Shown: positions 33,425 to 42,205 of the stretch, one piece after another | How positions within the stretch are numbered: position 1 is the stretch's first letter | Layout: every line of letters begins with the position of its first letter | NCBI GenBank assembly: GCA_000424365.1 | Contig: AUJT01000006.1 | Location: forward strand, 62,001 to 126,000 | From: Lachnospiraceae bacterium NK4A144 | GTDB lineage: Bacteria; Bacillota; Clostridia; Lachnospirales; Lachnospiraceae | Direction of reading: 5' to 3' | Length of the DNA stretch: 64,000 bases | The notes under the pieces: generated by a model | Told to the model about the DNA's origin: nothing | Databases searched by the model: none | Seen by the model: the letters and a program-made list of their open reading frames with translations, nothing else | Position numbers and translations under genes: made by a program

Positions 33425-34372
33425 GTGGTATTTCACCGAAAAATTAATGTATGGCATGATACATTATGTAAACTAAAAAACACATCAATATTTATACTAA
33501 GTAAATCCCCCGAAGAAATAAATAAACAAAACCCGAAGAAAACCTTAAACACCGGCGAAATACCATCTGTATCCGCTTCCTTTAGGGGAAGCCTGACATT
33601 GGAAACAGCGATAGCCCTGCCGCTATTTTTATTTGCCATGATCGGACTCATGATGCTTGTAGAAGCCATACGCTTTTCCGGAAATATGCAGGCATCGCTG
33701 CATCAGGCTGCGAGAAACATGACGAATCATTCTTATGCGTATTCTTATTTGCCGGGCAGCGGAGGAGCAGGAGGAGAAGCCGCGGGGCGGATCATTTCAG
33801 TGACAGCCGGAAAGAGTATGACACTCGACGATCTGGGACGGGATTACACTGATGATTCACCCGTTGAAAACGGAAGTGACGGGATAAGCTTTATCCATTC
33901 ATCGATTATGGGGAGCGATCAGATGATAGATCTGTCAGCTGTCTACAAGATACGTACAGATATCCCGTTTCTTGGTTCACCGACATTTAAGGTGGCTGAC
34001 AGAGCTCGGATACGGGCATTTACGGGTTATGACAATACTCACGGACATGATACGGAAGATGATGAAGAAATGGTCTATGTCACGGATAAGGGTGTTGTAT
34101 ATCACAGAGACCGAGGATGCAAACATCTGGAACTCACTATCCGGGAGACAACGCCGGAAAACGTCGGAACAGAGCGTAATGCCGGAGGAGGTAAGTATTA
34201 TCCCTGTGAACACTGCGGAAAGAGAAAAGTGTCTAATGGAGATGATCTTTATATAGCCGAGGATGGCGACAGATGGCATACGTCAGTAACCTGCCCCGGA
34301 CTAAAAAGAACAATAAGTGTAGTTCCCTTGTCCGAAACAGGGCTTCCGCCATGTGCGGATTGCGGAATGTAG
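33425..34372 (+). CDS. tadE: TadE-like pseudopilin with two Cys-rich metal-binding-like modules
   Basis: 315 residues from a GTG preceded by AAAGGAGG. Residues 50-80 carry the TadE anchor GSLTLETAIALPLFLFAMIG. The last 100 residues hold two similar modules. One has YHRDRGCKHL followed by PCEHC; the other has WHTSVTCPGL followed by PCADC. Each offers one histidine and three cysteines, as expected for a small zinc site. This is unusual in a pseudopilin. The N-terminal 50 residues before the anchor are long for this family, so a later start is possible. Confidence 0.72.
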   Translation: MVFHRKINVWHDTLCKLKNTSIFILSKSPEEINKQNPKKTLNTGEIPSVSASFRGSLTLETAIALPLFLFAMIGLMMLVEAIRFSGNMQASLHQAARNMTNHSYAYSYLPGSGGAGGEAAGRIISVTAGKSMTLDDLGRDYTDDSPVENGSDGISFIHSSIMGSDQMIDLSAVYKIRTDIPFLGSPTFKVADRARIRAFTGYDNTHGHDTEDDEEMVYVTDKGVVYHRDRGCKHLELTIRETTPENVGTERNAGGGKYYPCEHCGKRKVSNGDDLYIAEDGDRWHTSVTCPGLKRTISVVPLSETGLPPCADCGM

Positions 34373-34386
34373 AGAAAGAGGCAGAA

Positions 34387-34803
34387 ATGATCGCAAATCT
34401 TTTATCTGGTGCATGTCTTTTAACCTGTACTGTCACAGATATACGAAAAAGAGTGATATATCCTATATTGCTCCTGCCGTTTTTTATAGCCGGTATTATG
34501 TGGCAGTTCATGAGCCGCGGCAGAGGAGTGATGGATATCGCAGGAGGAGTTTTCACAGGAATTGTATTGCTCATAACAAGTCATCTTACGAAAGGGAAGA
34601 TCGGTGCCGGAGATGGACTTATTTTTATCGTTACAGGGGTTTTATTGGGGACACTGGAGAATATAAGACTTTTAACGATGGCATCGGTATTGTCGGCTGT
34701 TTGTTCAATAGTATTGCTTATTACCCGCAGGTGTGGGAGAGATACGGAGCTGCCTTTTGCACCGTTTATTTTGGCCGCTTTTATTATAGGGATCGTATTG
34801 TGA
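34387..34803 (+). CDS. A24-type prepilin peptidase, second copy
   Basis: The ATG at 34387, 14 bases after the previous stop and behind GAGGC, is preferred over a longer frame that would overlap the upstream gene. This gives 138 residues with several TM segments. The catalytic aspartates are in TCTVTDIRKR and KIGAGDGLIF. It resembles the peptidase at 26690 in layout but differs in sequence, so it is a divergent paralogue. It may serve a different substrate, such as the pseudopilins flanking it. Confidence 0.85.
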   Translation: MIANLLSGACLLTCTVTDIRKRVIYPILLLPFFIAGIMWQFMSRGRGVMDIAGGVFTGIVLLITSHLTKGKIGAGDGLIFIVTGVLLGTLENIRLLTMASVLSAVCSIVLLITRRCGRDTELPFAPFILAAFIIGIVL

Positions 34804-34810
34804 GGGATAT

Positions 34811-35299
34811 ATGAAAAAAGTGTATAAAGGTTCTCTGACGATAGAAGCATCGTTGCTGTTTCCGCTGATCATGATGGTCATAGTCATATGCATATATGCC
34901 ATGTTTTTTATGCATGACAGAGCAGTGCTTGACGCATCGGCATATGAAGCAGCACTCAGGGGATGTGAGATCACATCGGAACATGGCGATGTTATGTCAA
35001 CTGTAAGGGCTACAAGTGAGGAGACGATAGAAGGCAGGCTTTTATCCACTAAAAATGTCAAAACAGAAATCGAGATCACGGGACATGACATAAAAGTGCG
35101 TTATACAGGAAACTTTATGGTTCCCGGAGGAGTTAATCTCGTGCCGGAAGCCGGATTCAAAGAGTTAAAAATAAAAGCCGAAGGGCATTGCAGCAGGAGA
35201 AATCCTGTAAGTTTCGTAAGAGAATGCAGAACAGTGATAAATACGGGTAACAGTTCACACGTAAACGGAGCACTACGCTGCGGAGTTTACGATCAATAA
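34811..35299 (+). CDS. TadE-like minor pseudopilin
   Basis: 162 residues, starting seven bases after the peptidase gene. The N-terminus has KGSLTIEASLLFPLIMMVIV, the typical TadE signature with the conserved Glu after a short basic leader. The rest is a small extracytoplasmic domain with beta-strand pattern. It is probably a minor component needed for pilus initiation or stability. Confidence 0.8.
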   Translation: MKKVYKGSLTIEASLLFPLIMMVIVICIYAMFFMHDRAVLDASAYEAALRGCEITSEHGDVMSTVRATSEETIEGRLLSTKNVKTEIEITGHDIKVRYTGNFMVPGGVNLVPEAGFKELKIKAEGHCSRRNPVSFVRECRTVINTGNSSHVNGALRCGVYDQ

Positions 35300-35314
35300 C
35301 GATGAATAGCCACT

Positions 35315-35392
35315 GGATTTTGTCCATCGCCGAAGGCGATTTAATTGGCAAAATCCGTTACGTGAGCGAGCTGTAAGCGAGTGAACAGTAAC
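35315..35392. repeat. Intergenic hairpin plus 36-base repeat module
   Basis: GGATTTTG (35315-35322) pairs with CAAAATCC (35349-35356), with ATCGCC-GAA-GGCGAT inside. The 36-base module GTTAC..GTAAC follows at 35357-35392. It differs from the copies at 26437 and 42947 by only one or two bases. Confidence 0.7.
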
Positions 35393-35439
35393 AAATGTAG
35401 CGGAAGATCTTGGGAAAAGACGCGGCAGGAGGTAAAGCA

Positions 35440-36828
35440 ATGGAAATTGAGTTCAGGTGGGATGCAGAACGCAGATTTTTATCTGTTAAGAGAGAAAATG
35501 AGCAGACCGGCTTTCAGGAAAAGATGGTCATGAAAAATACGATACCGGGGCTCGCAAAGATGTCTGTAAAGCATCTTAACGGTCAGGCATGGTACAGCTA
35601 TGACGCGAGAAACAGGCAGATTTTTAGTGATTTTTTTGAAGGAAATATGATTTCGGGCGAGGAACTGCGAAAGATACTTCGATGCCTTTCCGGAGTGATG
35701 AAAGAGCTGGAAAGGTACCTTTTACGTACCGATGATCTGCTTTTAGATCCAAAGGGGATAATGTGGGATCTGGAGAGGGGGGAACCGGTATTTTGTTATT
35801 ATCCGGACCTTATGCAGTATGAAAATAAGGGCGCGGAAATGCTGGCGGAGTTTCTGATGGAGCATGTTGACCAAAAAGATGAGAAAGCTGTTGAAATTGC
35901 TTATCAGTGGTTTGACCGGGTGTGTGACGGAGTAACTGACCCCGGTGAGCTGTTGGGAGATACAGTAAAAGAGAAAATGGATAATAGATCTGAGTTCTCA
36001 AATACAGATCAGACATATAGAAATCAGTCATATCTAAATATTCCAAATATAAAGCGGATAGAGGAACCGGTATTTCCCGAAGAGGCAGAATGGAATCACA
36101 GACAGGAACGGGAAAACTATTATCTAAAAGAGGAAGAAAAAGTCGGAATCGATGCAGGATCCGGGGAAAAAAAGGCGAAGAGCGGGATAATCGTGTGTTT
36201 ATTACTGACTGCGGCAGCTGCAGGAATTTATGCATTTTTGTTATTTAATCCCGGAGTTACGGAATATTTTAATCTTTCTGACAGAGACTATGTGATCGCC
36301 GGTATTTGTATAGCGATATTTTTTTCAGCGGCGATCCTTAGTGCAGTTCATTTTATTGATAAGAAAAATCAGAAGGAAGAGATTCCGGATTTTCTGTTGG
36401 AAGAATGTGATGAACCAGCTTTCAGGCCTGATATCGGAGAGAGGGAGATATCAGGAAAACTAAGTAAGGCAGACGTCTATGATAATAACGAAACAGTATT
36501 ACTTTCTGATATACGCAATGAGAGGAAGGCGCGTCCGGTACTCAGCGGGATCATAAACGGAGAGGAACGGAATTTTCGCATAAACCGCAGCACGTTTATG
36601 ATAGGTAAGATGAGGGGGAAAGCAGACGGACTCATAGAAAGTAGAGGTGTAAGCCGCATTCATGCCTGCATCAGAGAAGACAGAGGAAAGTATTATCTGT
36701 CAGATCTTCACTCCACTAATGGTACAACTCTTAATGACAGGAGTCTTAAAGCCGGAGAAACCGTAGAATTACGCCATGGGGACAGAGTTTCATTTGCTGA
36801 TATTACTATGACCTTCCGCCTTGCATAA
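35440..36828 (+). CDS. FHA-domain membrane protein of the Tad locus (DUF6382-like N-terminus)
   Basis: The ATG at 35440 has AGGAGG upstream; this gives 462 residues. The N-terminal 170 residues look like the DUF6382 domain often paired with FHA in clostridia. Two TM segments lie near residues 245-310. The C-terminal FHA domain (about 375-462) has the phosphothreonine-binding pattern SRGVSRIHACI, then LSDLHSTNGTTLNDRSL. FHA domains read Ser/Thr phosphorylation, so the pilus may be under kinase control, but no Ser/Thr kinase is visible in this window. Confidence 0.85.
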   Translation: MEIEFRWDAERRFLSVKRENEQTGFQEKMVMKNTIPGLAKMSVKHLNGQAWYSYDARNRQIFSDFFEGNMISGEELRKILRCLSGVMKELERYLLRTDDLLLDPKGIMWDLERGEPVFCYYPDLMQYENKGAEMLAEFLMEHVDQKDEKAVEIAYQWFDRVCDGVTDPGELLGDTVKEKMDNRSEFSNTDQTYRNQSYLNIPNIKRIEEPVFPEEAEWNHRQERENYYLKEEEKVGIDAGSGEKKAKSGIIVCLLLTAAAAGIYAFLLFNPGVTEYFNLSDRDYVIAGICIAIFFSAAILSAVHFIDKKNQKEEIPDFLLEECDEPAFRPDIGEREISGKLSKADVYDNNETVLLSDIRNERKARPVLSGIINGEERNFRINRSTFMIGKMRGKADGLIESRGVSRIHACIREDRGKYYLSDLHSTNGTTLNDRSLKAGETVELRHGDRVSFADITMTFRLA

Positions 36829-36913
36829 AAAAATTCATCAGTGTAAAATTAACTCTATATAGATATTTAACAGGGCCGCTGTTTATAAAAACAGTAACCG
36901 GAAAGGGTTTCTA

Positions 36914-37960
36914 TTGGAAGCAGTAGTTGCTGAATTTCTTACACAGCGCGGATACTCCCGCCTTCAGTCATCGATGCCGCAGGTCAATGTTTTCTTCCGG
37001 GTGGCAGATAATCTTGCGATGGCTATTCTTGTTATCGATGGACGGCAGTTCATAGTAGATGTCCCGACTTATCAGCAGTTAAAAAATCAGATAGGGAGAA
37101 TGTTTGAGGCAAAGGGATACGCAAAGATAAGTGTATTTTCAATTTTTCTCACGCCAAATCTCGCAAATGTACAGGAAATAGCCAGAAACGATGAGTTTTT
37201 CTGGGCGGTTGATCTCAGAGGCAAGAGACTGTGCATTTTTGAAAACGGGATGTGTGATTTTGACAATTTGAGGGAAGGTCTGGCAGAGGCTATTAATGTA
37301 GCAGCTGACCGCAAGGATGGATATCAGACCGTTGGACAATGGATCATAAATCATACGCTGCGCAATCCCGCACCGGTAACGGTATGCATAATATTACTTA
37401 ATGTACTCGTATTTATCGCAGTTATCATGTATGGTTCTGTGTCGAACCTGGAATACATGGTATCGGTCGGGGCTTTATATGCACCTTATGTGTTTGAAAA
37501 GTCGCAGTTTTACAGGCTTTTTACCAGTATGTTCCTTCACTTTGGGGCGGAACATCTGGGAGCAAATATGTTGTCACTTGCGGTTTTTGGTTCAAGAGTG
37601 GAAAAATTACTGGGGCATGGTAAGTATTTGCTGCTCTATATCCTGAGTGGCCTTTCTGCATCGATGGTTTCGATAGGAGCAGGGCTTTTGCTCCATAATA
37701 CAAGTGTATCAGCCGGAGCGAGCGGTGCGATCTTTGGGGTTATAGGCGCAATGTTCGTTATACTAATCCGAAACAGGGGAAGACTCGGAAATATGACTGT
37801 CGGCAGAGCGGGATTTCTCATAGCATACAGTGTATTTTCGGGATTTATGGCTCATGGAATTGATAATGCGGCTCATATAGGCGGGCTGATCATGGGACTT
37901 TTGCTTGGATTTATTCTTTATAAAAAAACTGGAGGAGAGACAACACAAACGCAGACATAA
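36914..37960 (+). CDS. Rhomboid-family intramembrane serine protease
   Basis: 348 residues from a TTG start with GGAAAGGG upstream. The first 150 residues are a soluble domain I do not recognise. From about residue 160 there are six or more TM segments of the GlpG/rhomboid type. The HFGAEHLGANM block, the nucleophile in GASGAIFG (near residue 268) and the catalytic histidine in DNAAHIGG are present. Rhomboids cleave membrane-anchored substrates. Its position after the Tad locus makes pilus-associated proteins possible substrates, but this is only suggestive. Confidence 0.9.
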   Translation: MEAVVAEFLTQRGYSRLQSSMPQVNVFFRVADNLAMAILVIDGRQFIVDVPTYQQLKNQIGRMFEAKGYAKISVFSIFLTPNLANVQEIARNDEFFWAVDLRGKRLCIFENGMCDFDNLREGLAEAINVAADRKDGYQTVGQWIINHTLRNPAPVTVCIILLNVLVFIAVIMYGSVSNLEYMVSVGALYAPYVFEKSQFYRLFTSMFLHFGAEHLGANMLSLAVFGSRVEKLLGHGKYLLLYILSGLSASMVSIGAGLLLHNTSVSAGASGAIFGVIGAMFVILIRNRGRLGNMTVGRAGFLIAYSVFSGFMAHGIDNAAHIGGLIMGLLLGFILYKKTGGETTQTQT

Positions 37961-37984
37961 GCTGGTCTTAACGGAGGAGAGGGT

Positions 37985-39007
37985 ATGAAAATAAATATTT
38001 ATTACGGAGGGCGTGGAATCGTAGGGGACCCCACGTTATTTGTCCTGACAAGGATGCAGGCAGTTTTGGAGGAACTGAATGTACAGGTCGAGCGTATTAA
38101 TCTTTATGATGAAAAGCGAAAGATCACAGCTCTGCCAAGCACATTGAACGATGCTGATGGCGCGATACTGGCGACCACTGTTGAGTGGTTCGGTATCGGC
38201 GGATATATGACAGAATTTCTGGATGCCTGCTGGTTTTACGGGAATAAGGAAAAAATGACCGGTATATATATGATGCCTGTTGTTATGTCAACCTCTTTCG
38301 GAGAGAGACAGGGGCTACTTACATTGCAGTCAGCGTGGGATCTTCTGGGAGGAAAACTGTGCAACGGCCTTTCAGCGTATGTTCGTGATCCGGTGGCATT
38401 TGAACTAAATCAGGAATATATAAAGCTCATAGAAAAAGCTGCTGAGAACCTGTACAGAGTGGTTTCCAGGAGAACTGTTACATTGCCTGCAAGTAACCAG
38501 GCTATGACACAGATGGTAAATACCAGAGAACCTATCGACCTTACACCTCAGGAAACAGAGCAGCTTTCCAGATATGCGTCGGATGATAATTATGTACAGA
38601 AGCAGAAAGAAGATATACGTGAACTTACGGATCATTTCCGTACGCTCTTAAAGAATGACGGAAAGTCAGAGGATGAAGTGATAAGCGCGTCCTTCAGAAG
38701 TCATTTTGTACCGCAGAGCAGTTTTGAGGCAGTGTATCAGTTTGTGATCAAGGGAATGGAAAAACCGATGATCATAGAAGTTCATGATGAAGTCCTGAAT
38801 ATCACCTATGAAAAGCGTGATGAGCAGACAGTTCTTTGCAAACTTACGCAGGAGAAGCTTGATCAGATCACAAAGGGAGAGCTCACATTCCAGAATGCTT
38901 TTATGTCAGGTGAGATGCAGGTTAAGGGCGATTTCCGTATGCTTCGAATGCTTGATACGATATTTAATTTTCAAGGAGCTGCAAAGCCGGAACCACAGTT
39001 AGTTTAA
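37985..39007 (+). CDS. Flavodoxin-like/NADPH-FMN reductase with SCP2 domain
   Basis: 340 residues, GGAGAGG upstream. Residues 1-150 form a flavodoxin-like fold (MKINIYYGGRGIVGDPTLFV, then ATTVEWFGIGGYMTEFLDAC). Residues 240-335 look like an SCP2 sterol-carrier-type domain (ITKGELTFQNAFMSGEMQVK). The combination suggests a flavin-dependent enzyme acting on a hydrophobic ligand. Neither cofactor nor substrate is proven by the sequence. It is 25 bases after the rhomboid gene. Confidence 0.72.
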   Translation: MKINIYYGGRGIVGDPTLFVLTRMQAVLEELNVQVERINLYDEKRKITALPSTLNDADGAILATTVEWFGIGGYMTEFLDACWFYGNKEKMTGIYMMPVVMSTSFGERQGLLTLQSAWDLLGGKLCNGLSAYVRDPVAFELNQEYIKLIEKAAENLYRVVSRRTVTLPASNQAMTQMVNTREPIDLTPQETEQLSRYASDDNYVQKQKEDIRELTDHFRTLLKNDGKSEDEVISASFRSHFVPQSSFEAVYQFVIKGMEKPMIIEVHDEVLNITYEKRDEQTVLCKLTQEKLDQITKGELTFQNAFMSGEMQVKGDFRMLRMLDTIFNFQGAAKPEPQLV

Positions 39008-39025
39008 GCATATCAGCTAAGATAA

Positions 39026-39083
39026 AAAACTCTGTGAAGCCGCTACGATAAGACAATTCGTAGATATCGCTTCACAGAGTTTT
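39026..39083. terminator. Bidirectional terminator between convergent genes
   Basis: AAAACTCTGTGAAGC (39026-39040) is the exact complement of GCTTCACAGAGTTTT (39069-39083). An inner CTACGA/TCGTAG stem lies in the loop. It serves both the flavodoxin gene and the HIT gene. Confidence 0.88.
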
Positions 39084-39099
39084 CAGATTTAAAGATTCT

Positions 39100-39507
39100 T
39101 TATTTACGCAGCTCTTCAGCAAGTTTCTTCTGATCTTCATCAGACGGACTTCCGGGCTTCCAGCCGATCTTCTGTCCATCGTCGGAATATCTGGGGATCA
39201 GGTGCATATGGAAATGGAATACTGTCTGACCTGCAAGCTCTCCGTTATTCTGAACAATGTTGAAGCCTTCTGCATGAAGTTTGTCTGTCATGTGGGCTGC
39301 CATCTTCTTTGCGAGAACAAGTGCATGAGCAGCGGTTTCATCCGGAAGTTCATAGATATTTGCGTAGTGCTCTTTCGGAATGATAAGCGCGTGACCGCGT
39401 GTTGCCGGACCGGCATCCAGGATCACATTAAACTCATCATCCTCGTAGATGGAATTTGTAGGGATGATACCGTTTGCAAGTTTGCAGAAAATACAATCGT
39501 CTTTCAT
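39100..39507 (-). CDS. HIT-family nucleotide-binding protein
   Basis: 135 residues. Histidine-triad proteins hydrolyse nucleotide phosphoramidates or related AMP conjugates. The DCIFCKLANG start and the triad HFHMHLIPR are canonical, with HGNGA-type region ALIIPKEHY. It is 20 bases downstream of murG on the same strand and may be co-transcribed. The natural substrate is unknown. Confidence 0.94.
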   Translation of the reverse strand: MKDDCIFCKLANGIIPTNSIYEDDEFNVILDAGPATRGHALIIPKEHYANIYELPDETAAHALVLAKKMAAHMTDKLHAEGFNIVQNNGELAGQTVFHFHMHLIPRYSDDGQKIGWKPGSPSDEDQKKLAEELRK

Positions 39508-39527
39508 GAGTAGTGTCCTTTCTGGTT

Positions 39528-40607
39528 TTATTTTCGGTGTTCATCTGTGATGTCATTAAGTAGGCCGCATATGATCTTTACCGCACCGCTTTCTACAGAT
39601 TCTTCCATGGTCTGGATATAGTCAAAACGATGTTCGGCCACAAATTCGATTGCCTTCAGCAGAGATTCATCTGTCATGTTTTCTTCCTGAAGAACGTAGG
39701 AATAGCCTGCTTTTTCAAATGCCTCAGCATTTAAGATCTGATCGCCTCTGGATGCGCCGGCAGGCAGCGGGATCAGGATATGTGGTTTTTTAAGTGCCAG
39801 GAGCTCAAAGATCGCATTGGAACCTGCGCGGGAAATGACCAGATCGGACATGGCGAAGAGATCAGGGAGCTCTTTCTGGATGTAATCATACTGAACGTAA
39901 CCGTCAGTGGAATTAAGCGTGGGATCAAGTTTTCCTTTACCGCAGAGGTGTACCACATTGTAATGCGGCAGGATCTTCGGAAGTATACGTCGAACCTGTT
40001 CATTTACGTTCTGTGCGCCGAGAGAACCTCCGATAACGAGGATCGTTGGGTAATCTCCGCTTCTGATGCCGGTAAATGATCTTGCCTTGGCTCTGTCACC
40101 TTTAAGAAGGCTTGCGCGAATAGGAGAACCGGTGAAAACAGCTTTGTCAGCCGGAAGCAGGTCGAGTGTCTTCCTAAAAGAGCAGCAGATCTTTTCTGCA
40201 GAGTTGTAGCAGAGTTTATTTGCGAGTCCCGGTGTCATATCGGATTCGTGGATCACTACGGGAATCTTCAGCATAGCAGCAGCTTTAACGACCGGAACAG
40301 ATACAAATCCTCCCTTTGAAAAAACGATGTCCGGTTTTTCTTTTTTTAAGATATTGTAAGCCTCTGCAAAGCCCTTGATCACGCGGAAAGGATCCGTGAA
40401 GTTTTTGAGGTCAAAGTAACGGCGGAGTTTTCCGGTAGAAATGCCGAAATAAGGGATTTTGGCAGACTCTACCAGTTTCTTCTCTATTCCATTATAGGAA
40501 CCGATATATGCGACCTCAAAATCCAGCTCTTGCAAAGTGGGGACCAGAGCAAGATTAGGAACACAGTGACCGGCTGTCCCACCGCCGGTTAATATAATCT
40601 TTTTCAT
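39528..40607 (-). CDS. murG: UDP-GlcNAc:lipid I N-acetylglucosaminyltransferase
   Basis: The start at 40607 gives MKKIILTGGGTAGHCVPNLA, the normal MurG N-terminus, and 359 residues; a longer frame adds 43 residues without homology. MurG makes lipid II in peptidoglycan synthesis at the inner face of the membrane. The GGTAGH loop, the ILVIGGSLGAQNVN block and the sugar-nucleotide region SRAGSNAIFELLA are intact. It is away from the usual division/cell-wall cluster. An extended -10 promoter lies only seven bases upstream of the start codon. Confidence 0.96.
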   Translation of the reverse strand: MKKIILTGGGTAGHCVPNLALVPTLQELDFEVAYIGSYNGIEKKLVESAKIPYFGISTGKLRRYFDLKNFTDPFRVIKGFAEAYNILKKEKPDIVFSKGGFVSVPVVKAAAMLKIPVVIHESDMTPGLANKLCYNSAEKICCSFRKTLDLLPADKAVFTGSPIRASLLKGDRAKARSFTGIRSGDYPTILVIGGSLGAQNVNEQVRRILPKILPHYNVVHLCGKGKLDPTLNSTDGYVQYDYIQKELPDLFAMSDLVISRAGSNAIFELLALKKPHILIPLPAGASRGDQILNAEAFEKAGYSYVLQEENMTDESLLKAIEFVAEHRFDYIQTMEESVESGAVKIICGLLNDITDEHRK

Positions 40608-40614
40608 AAGAAAA

Positions 40615-40623
40615 ATTATACCA
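40615..40623 (-). promoter_or_regulatory. Extended -10 promoter abutting murG
   Basis: On the minus strand TGGTATAAT ends seven bases before the murG ATG, so a normal transcription start would fall at or next to the start codon. There is no Shine-Dalgarno sequence in that gap and no well-spaced -35. Confidence 0.5.
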
Positions 40624-40694
40624 CAATCATGGGCGTGCGATTTGCAAATAAAAAATCCCTTTGTTAAAATCTGAGATAGGTAAAAACGTTGATC

Positions 40695-40735
40695 TGCGGA
40701 ACAGGAGAAATAATGGTATTTCGTTTTGTTCCGCA
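40695..40735 (+). other. Long hairpin in the leader of the SAH/MTA deaminase gene
   Basis: TGCGGAACA (40695-40703) pairs with TGTTCCGCA (40727-40735), with GAAAT/ATTTC pairing inside. A T-rich stretch and then AAGGAGCG follow. It may be an attenuator or an mRNA 5' structure. Confidence 0.55.
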
Positions 40736-40756
40736 TATTATTTTTAAGGAGCGAAT

Positions 40757-42055
40757 ATGGGAATTAAGATAAAAGACGCGCAGGTTGTACTTCCGGAAAA
40801 TGGAAAAGATGTGATCGGAACTCATTCTATCTATATAGAAGGAGAAAATATCGTTGGCATTGATACCGCTCCGGAGGGATTTAAGGAAGATACTGTAATT
40901 GACGGAAAGGACCGTCTTGTAATACCTGGACTTATCAATGCACATACACATACCTATATGTCAATGATGCGAAATTGCGCTGATGACCTTTCTTTCACTG
41001 ACTGGCTTTTTAATACTATCAGTCCTATCGAAGATAAGCTCACACCGGAAGACGCTTACTGGGGCTCCATGCTCGGTCAGCTTGAGATGATCCAGTCAGG
41101 AACGACTACGTTTAACGATCAGCAGATGCACATCCACCAGACCACACAGGCCGCTATTGACAGCGGTATGAGAGCCGTGATCGGCAGAGGTCTTGTCGGT
41201 GGTGAGTATGATAAAAATGATTTCCGTCTGAAGGAAGCTTTTGAAGAAATGAAGGATGGAGAAAAGTGTGATCGCCTCTCATTTTTCCTTAATCCTCATG
41301 CACCTTATTCCTGCGGCCCGGATTATTTAAGAATGGTTGCTGATATCGCAAAGGAGAACCACTTCGGTATCCATATTCATCTCGCTGAGGGACAGACAGA
41401 AAGTGACAATATGTTAAAGGATCATAACTGCACTCCCACAGAATATGTTCGTGATGCAGGCGTATTTGAAGTTCCGACTATCGCTGCACACGGTATCCGT
41501 CTGAGTGACAGTGATATGGACATCCTTAAGGCTCATAATGTCAGCATCGTTACCAATCCGGCATCCAATGCAAAGCTTGGAAACGGTGTAGCTCCGGTTC
41601 CGAAGATGTTTGAAAAGGGCATTAATGTGTGTCTCGGAACAGATGGTGCGGCATCCAATAACGGTCAGAATATGTTCCGTGAGATGGCGATCGAAGCACT
41701 GATCCATAAGGCTGTTAATAATACTCCGCAGTGCGTAGGGGCAAGGGAAGTATTCCGCATGGCTACTATTAACGGAGCAAAGGCTCTGCAGCTCGGAGAT
41801 GTAACAGGTTCAATAGAGGTAGGAAAGAAGGCGGATCTCGCGATCTTAAGACTTGATGTTCCGTCAATGATGCCGAATAACAACCTGATCGCTGCCCTTA
41901 CATATTCTGCAAACGGTTCTGAAGTTGATACAGTTATCATCAACGGACAGATTGTAATGGAAAAACGTGAGGTCAAAACAATCGATTCTGAGCGTGTATA
42001 TTTTGAGATACGAAAGATGTGCGATCGCCTCGGTTTAAGCGGAAGAAATTATTAA
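40757..42055 (+). CDS. mtaD: 5-methylthioadenosine/S-adenosylhomocysteine deaminase
   Basis: 432 residues, AAGGAGCG upstream. This amidohydrolase deaminates SAH, MTA or adenosine-type substrates. The metal motif HTHTYMSMMR, HIHLAEG, AAHGIRLSD and the catalytic DGAASNNG block are all present. An intact ahcY lies 1.1 kb downstream, so the strain may have two routes for SAH. Substrate preference cannot be read from sequence alone. Confidence 0.9.
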   Translation: MGIKIKDAQVVLPENGKDVIGTHSIYIEGENIVGIDTAPEGFKEDTVIDGKDRLVIPGLINAHTHTYMSMMRNCADDLSFTDWLFNTISPIEDKLTPEDAYWGSMLGQLEMIQSGTTTFNDQQMHIHQTTQAAIDSGMRAVIGRGLVGGEYDKNDFRLKEAFEEMKDGEKCDRLSFFLNPHAPYSCGPDYLRMVADIAKENHFGIHIHLAEGQTESDNMLKDHNCTPTEYVRDAGVFEVPTIAAHGIRLSDSDMDILKAHNVSIVTNPASNAKLGNGVAPVPKMFEKGINVCLGTDGAASNNGQNMFREMAIEALIHKAVNNTPQCVGAREVFRMATINGAKALQLGDVTGSIEVGKKADLAILRLDVPSMMPNNNLIAALTYSANGSEVDTVIINGQIVMEKREVKTIDSERVYFEIRKMCDRLGLSGRNY

Positions 42056-42205
42056 GAAAATTAAAACTTTATTGTCAAAAAATTAAAAACTACTTAATTT
42101 CTGTACTGTTTTAAGAGCATAGGGCTTGACATATTGAATTTTAAAAAATGCAGTGATATTATGACGCTGTAATAAATATTTTTTCCTATTAGGAGGGCGT
42201 TATCA

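Noticed and set aside
42126-42131. TTGACA as promoter of the repeat-protein gene
   Set aside because: No -10 element lies at 16-18 bases; the nearest TATTAT is about 25 bases away.
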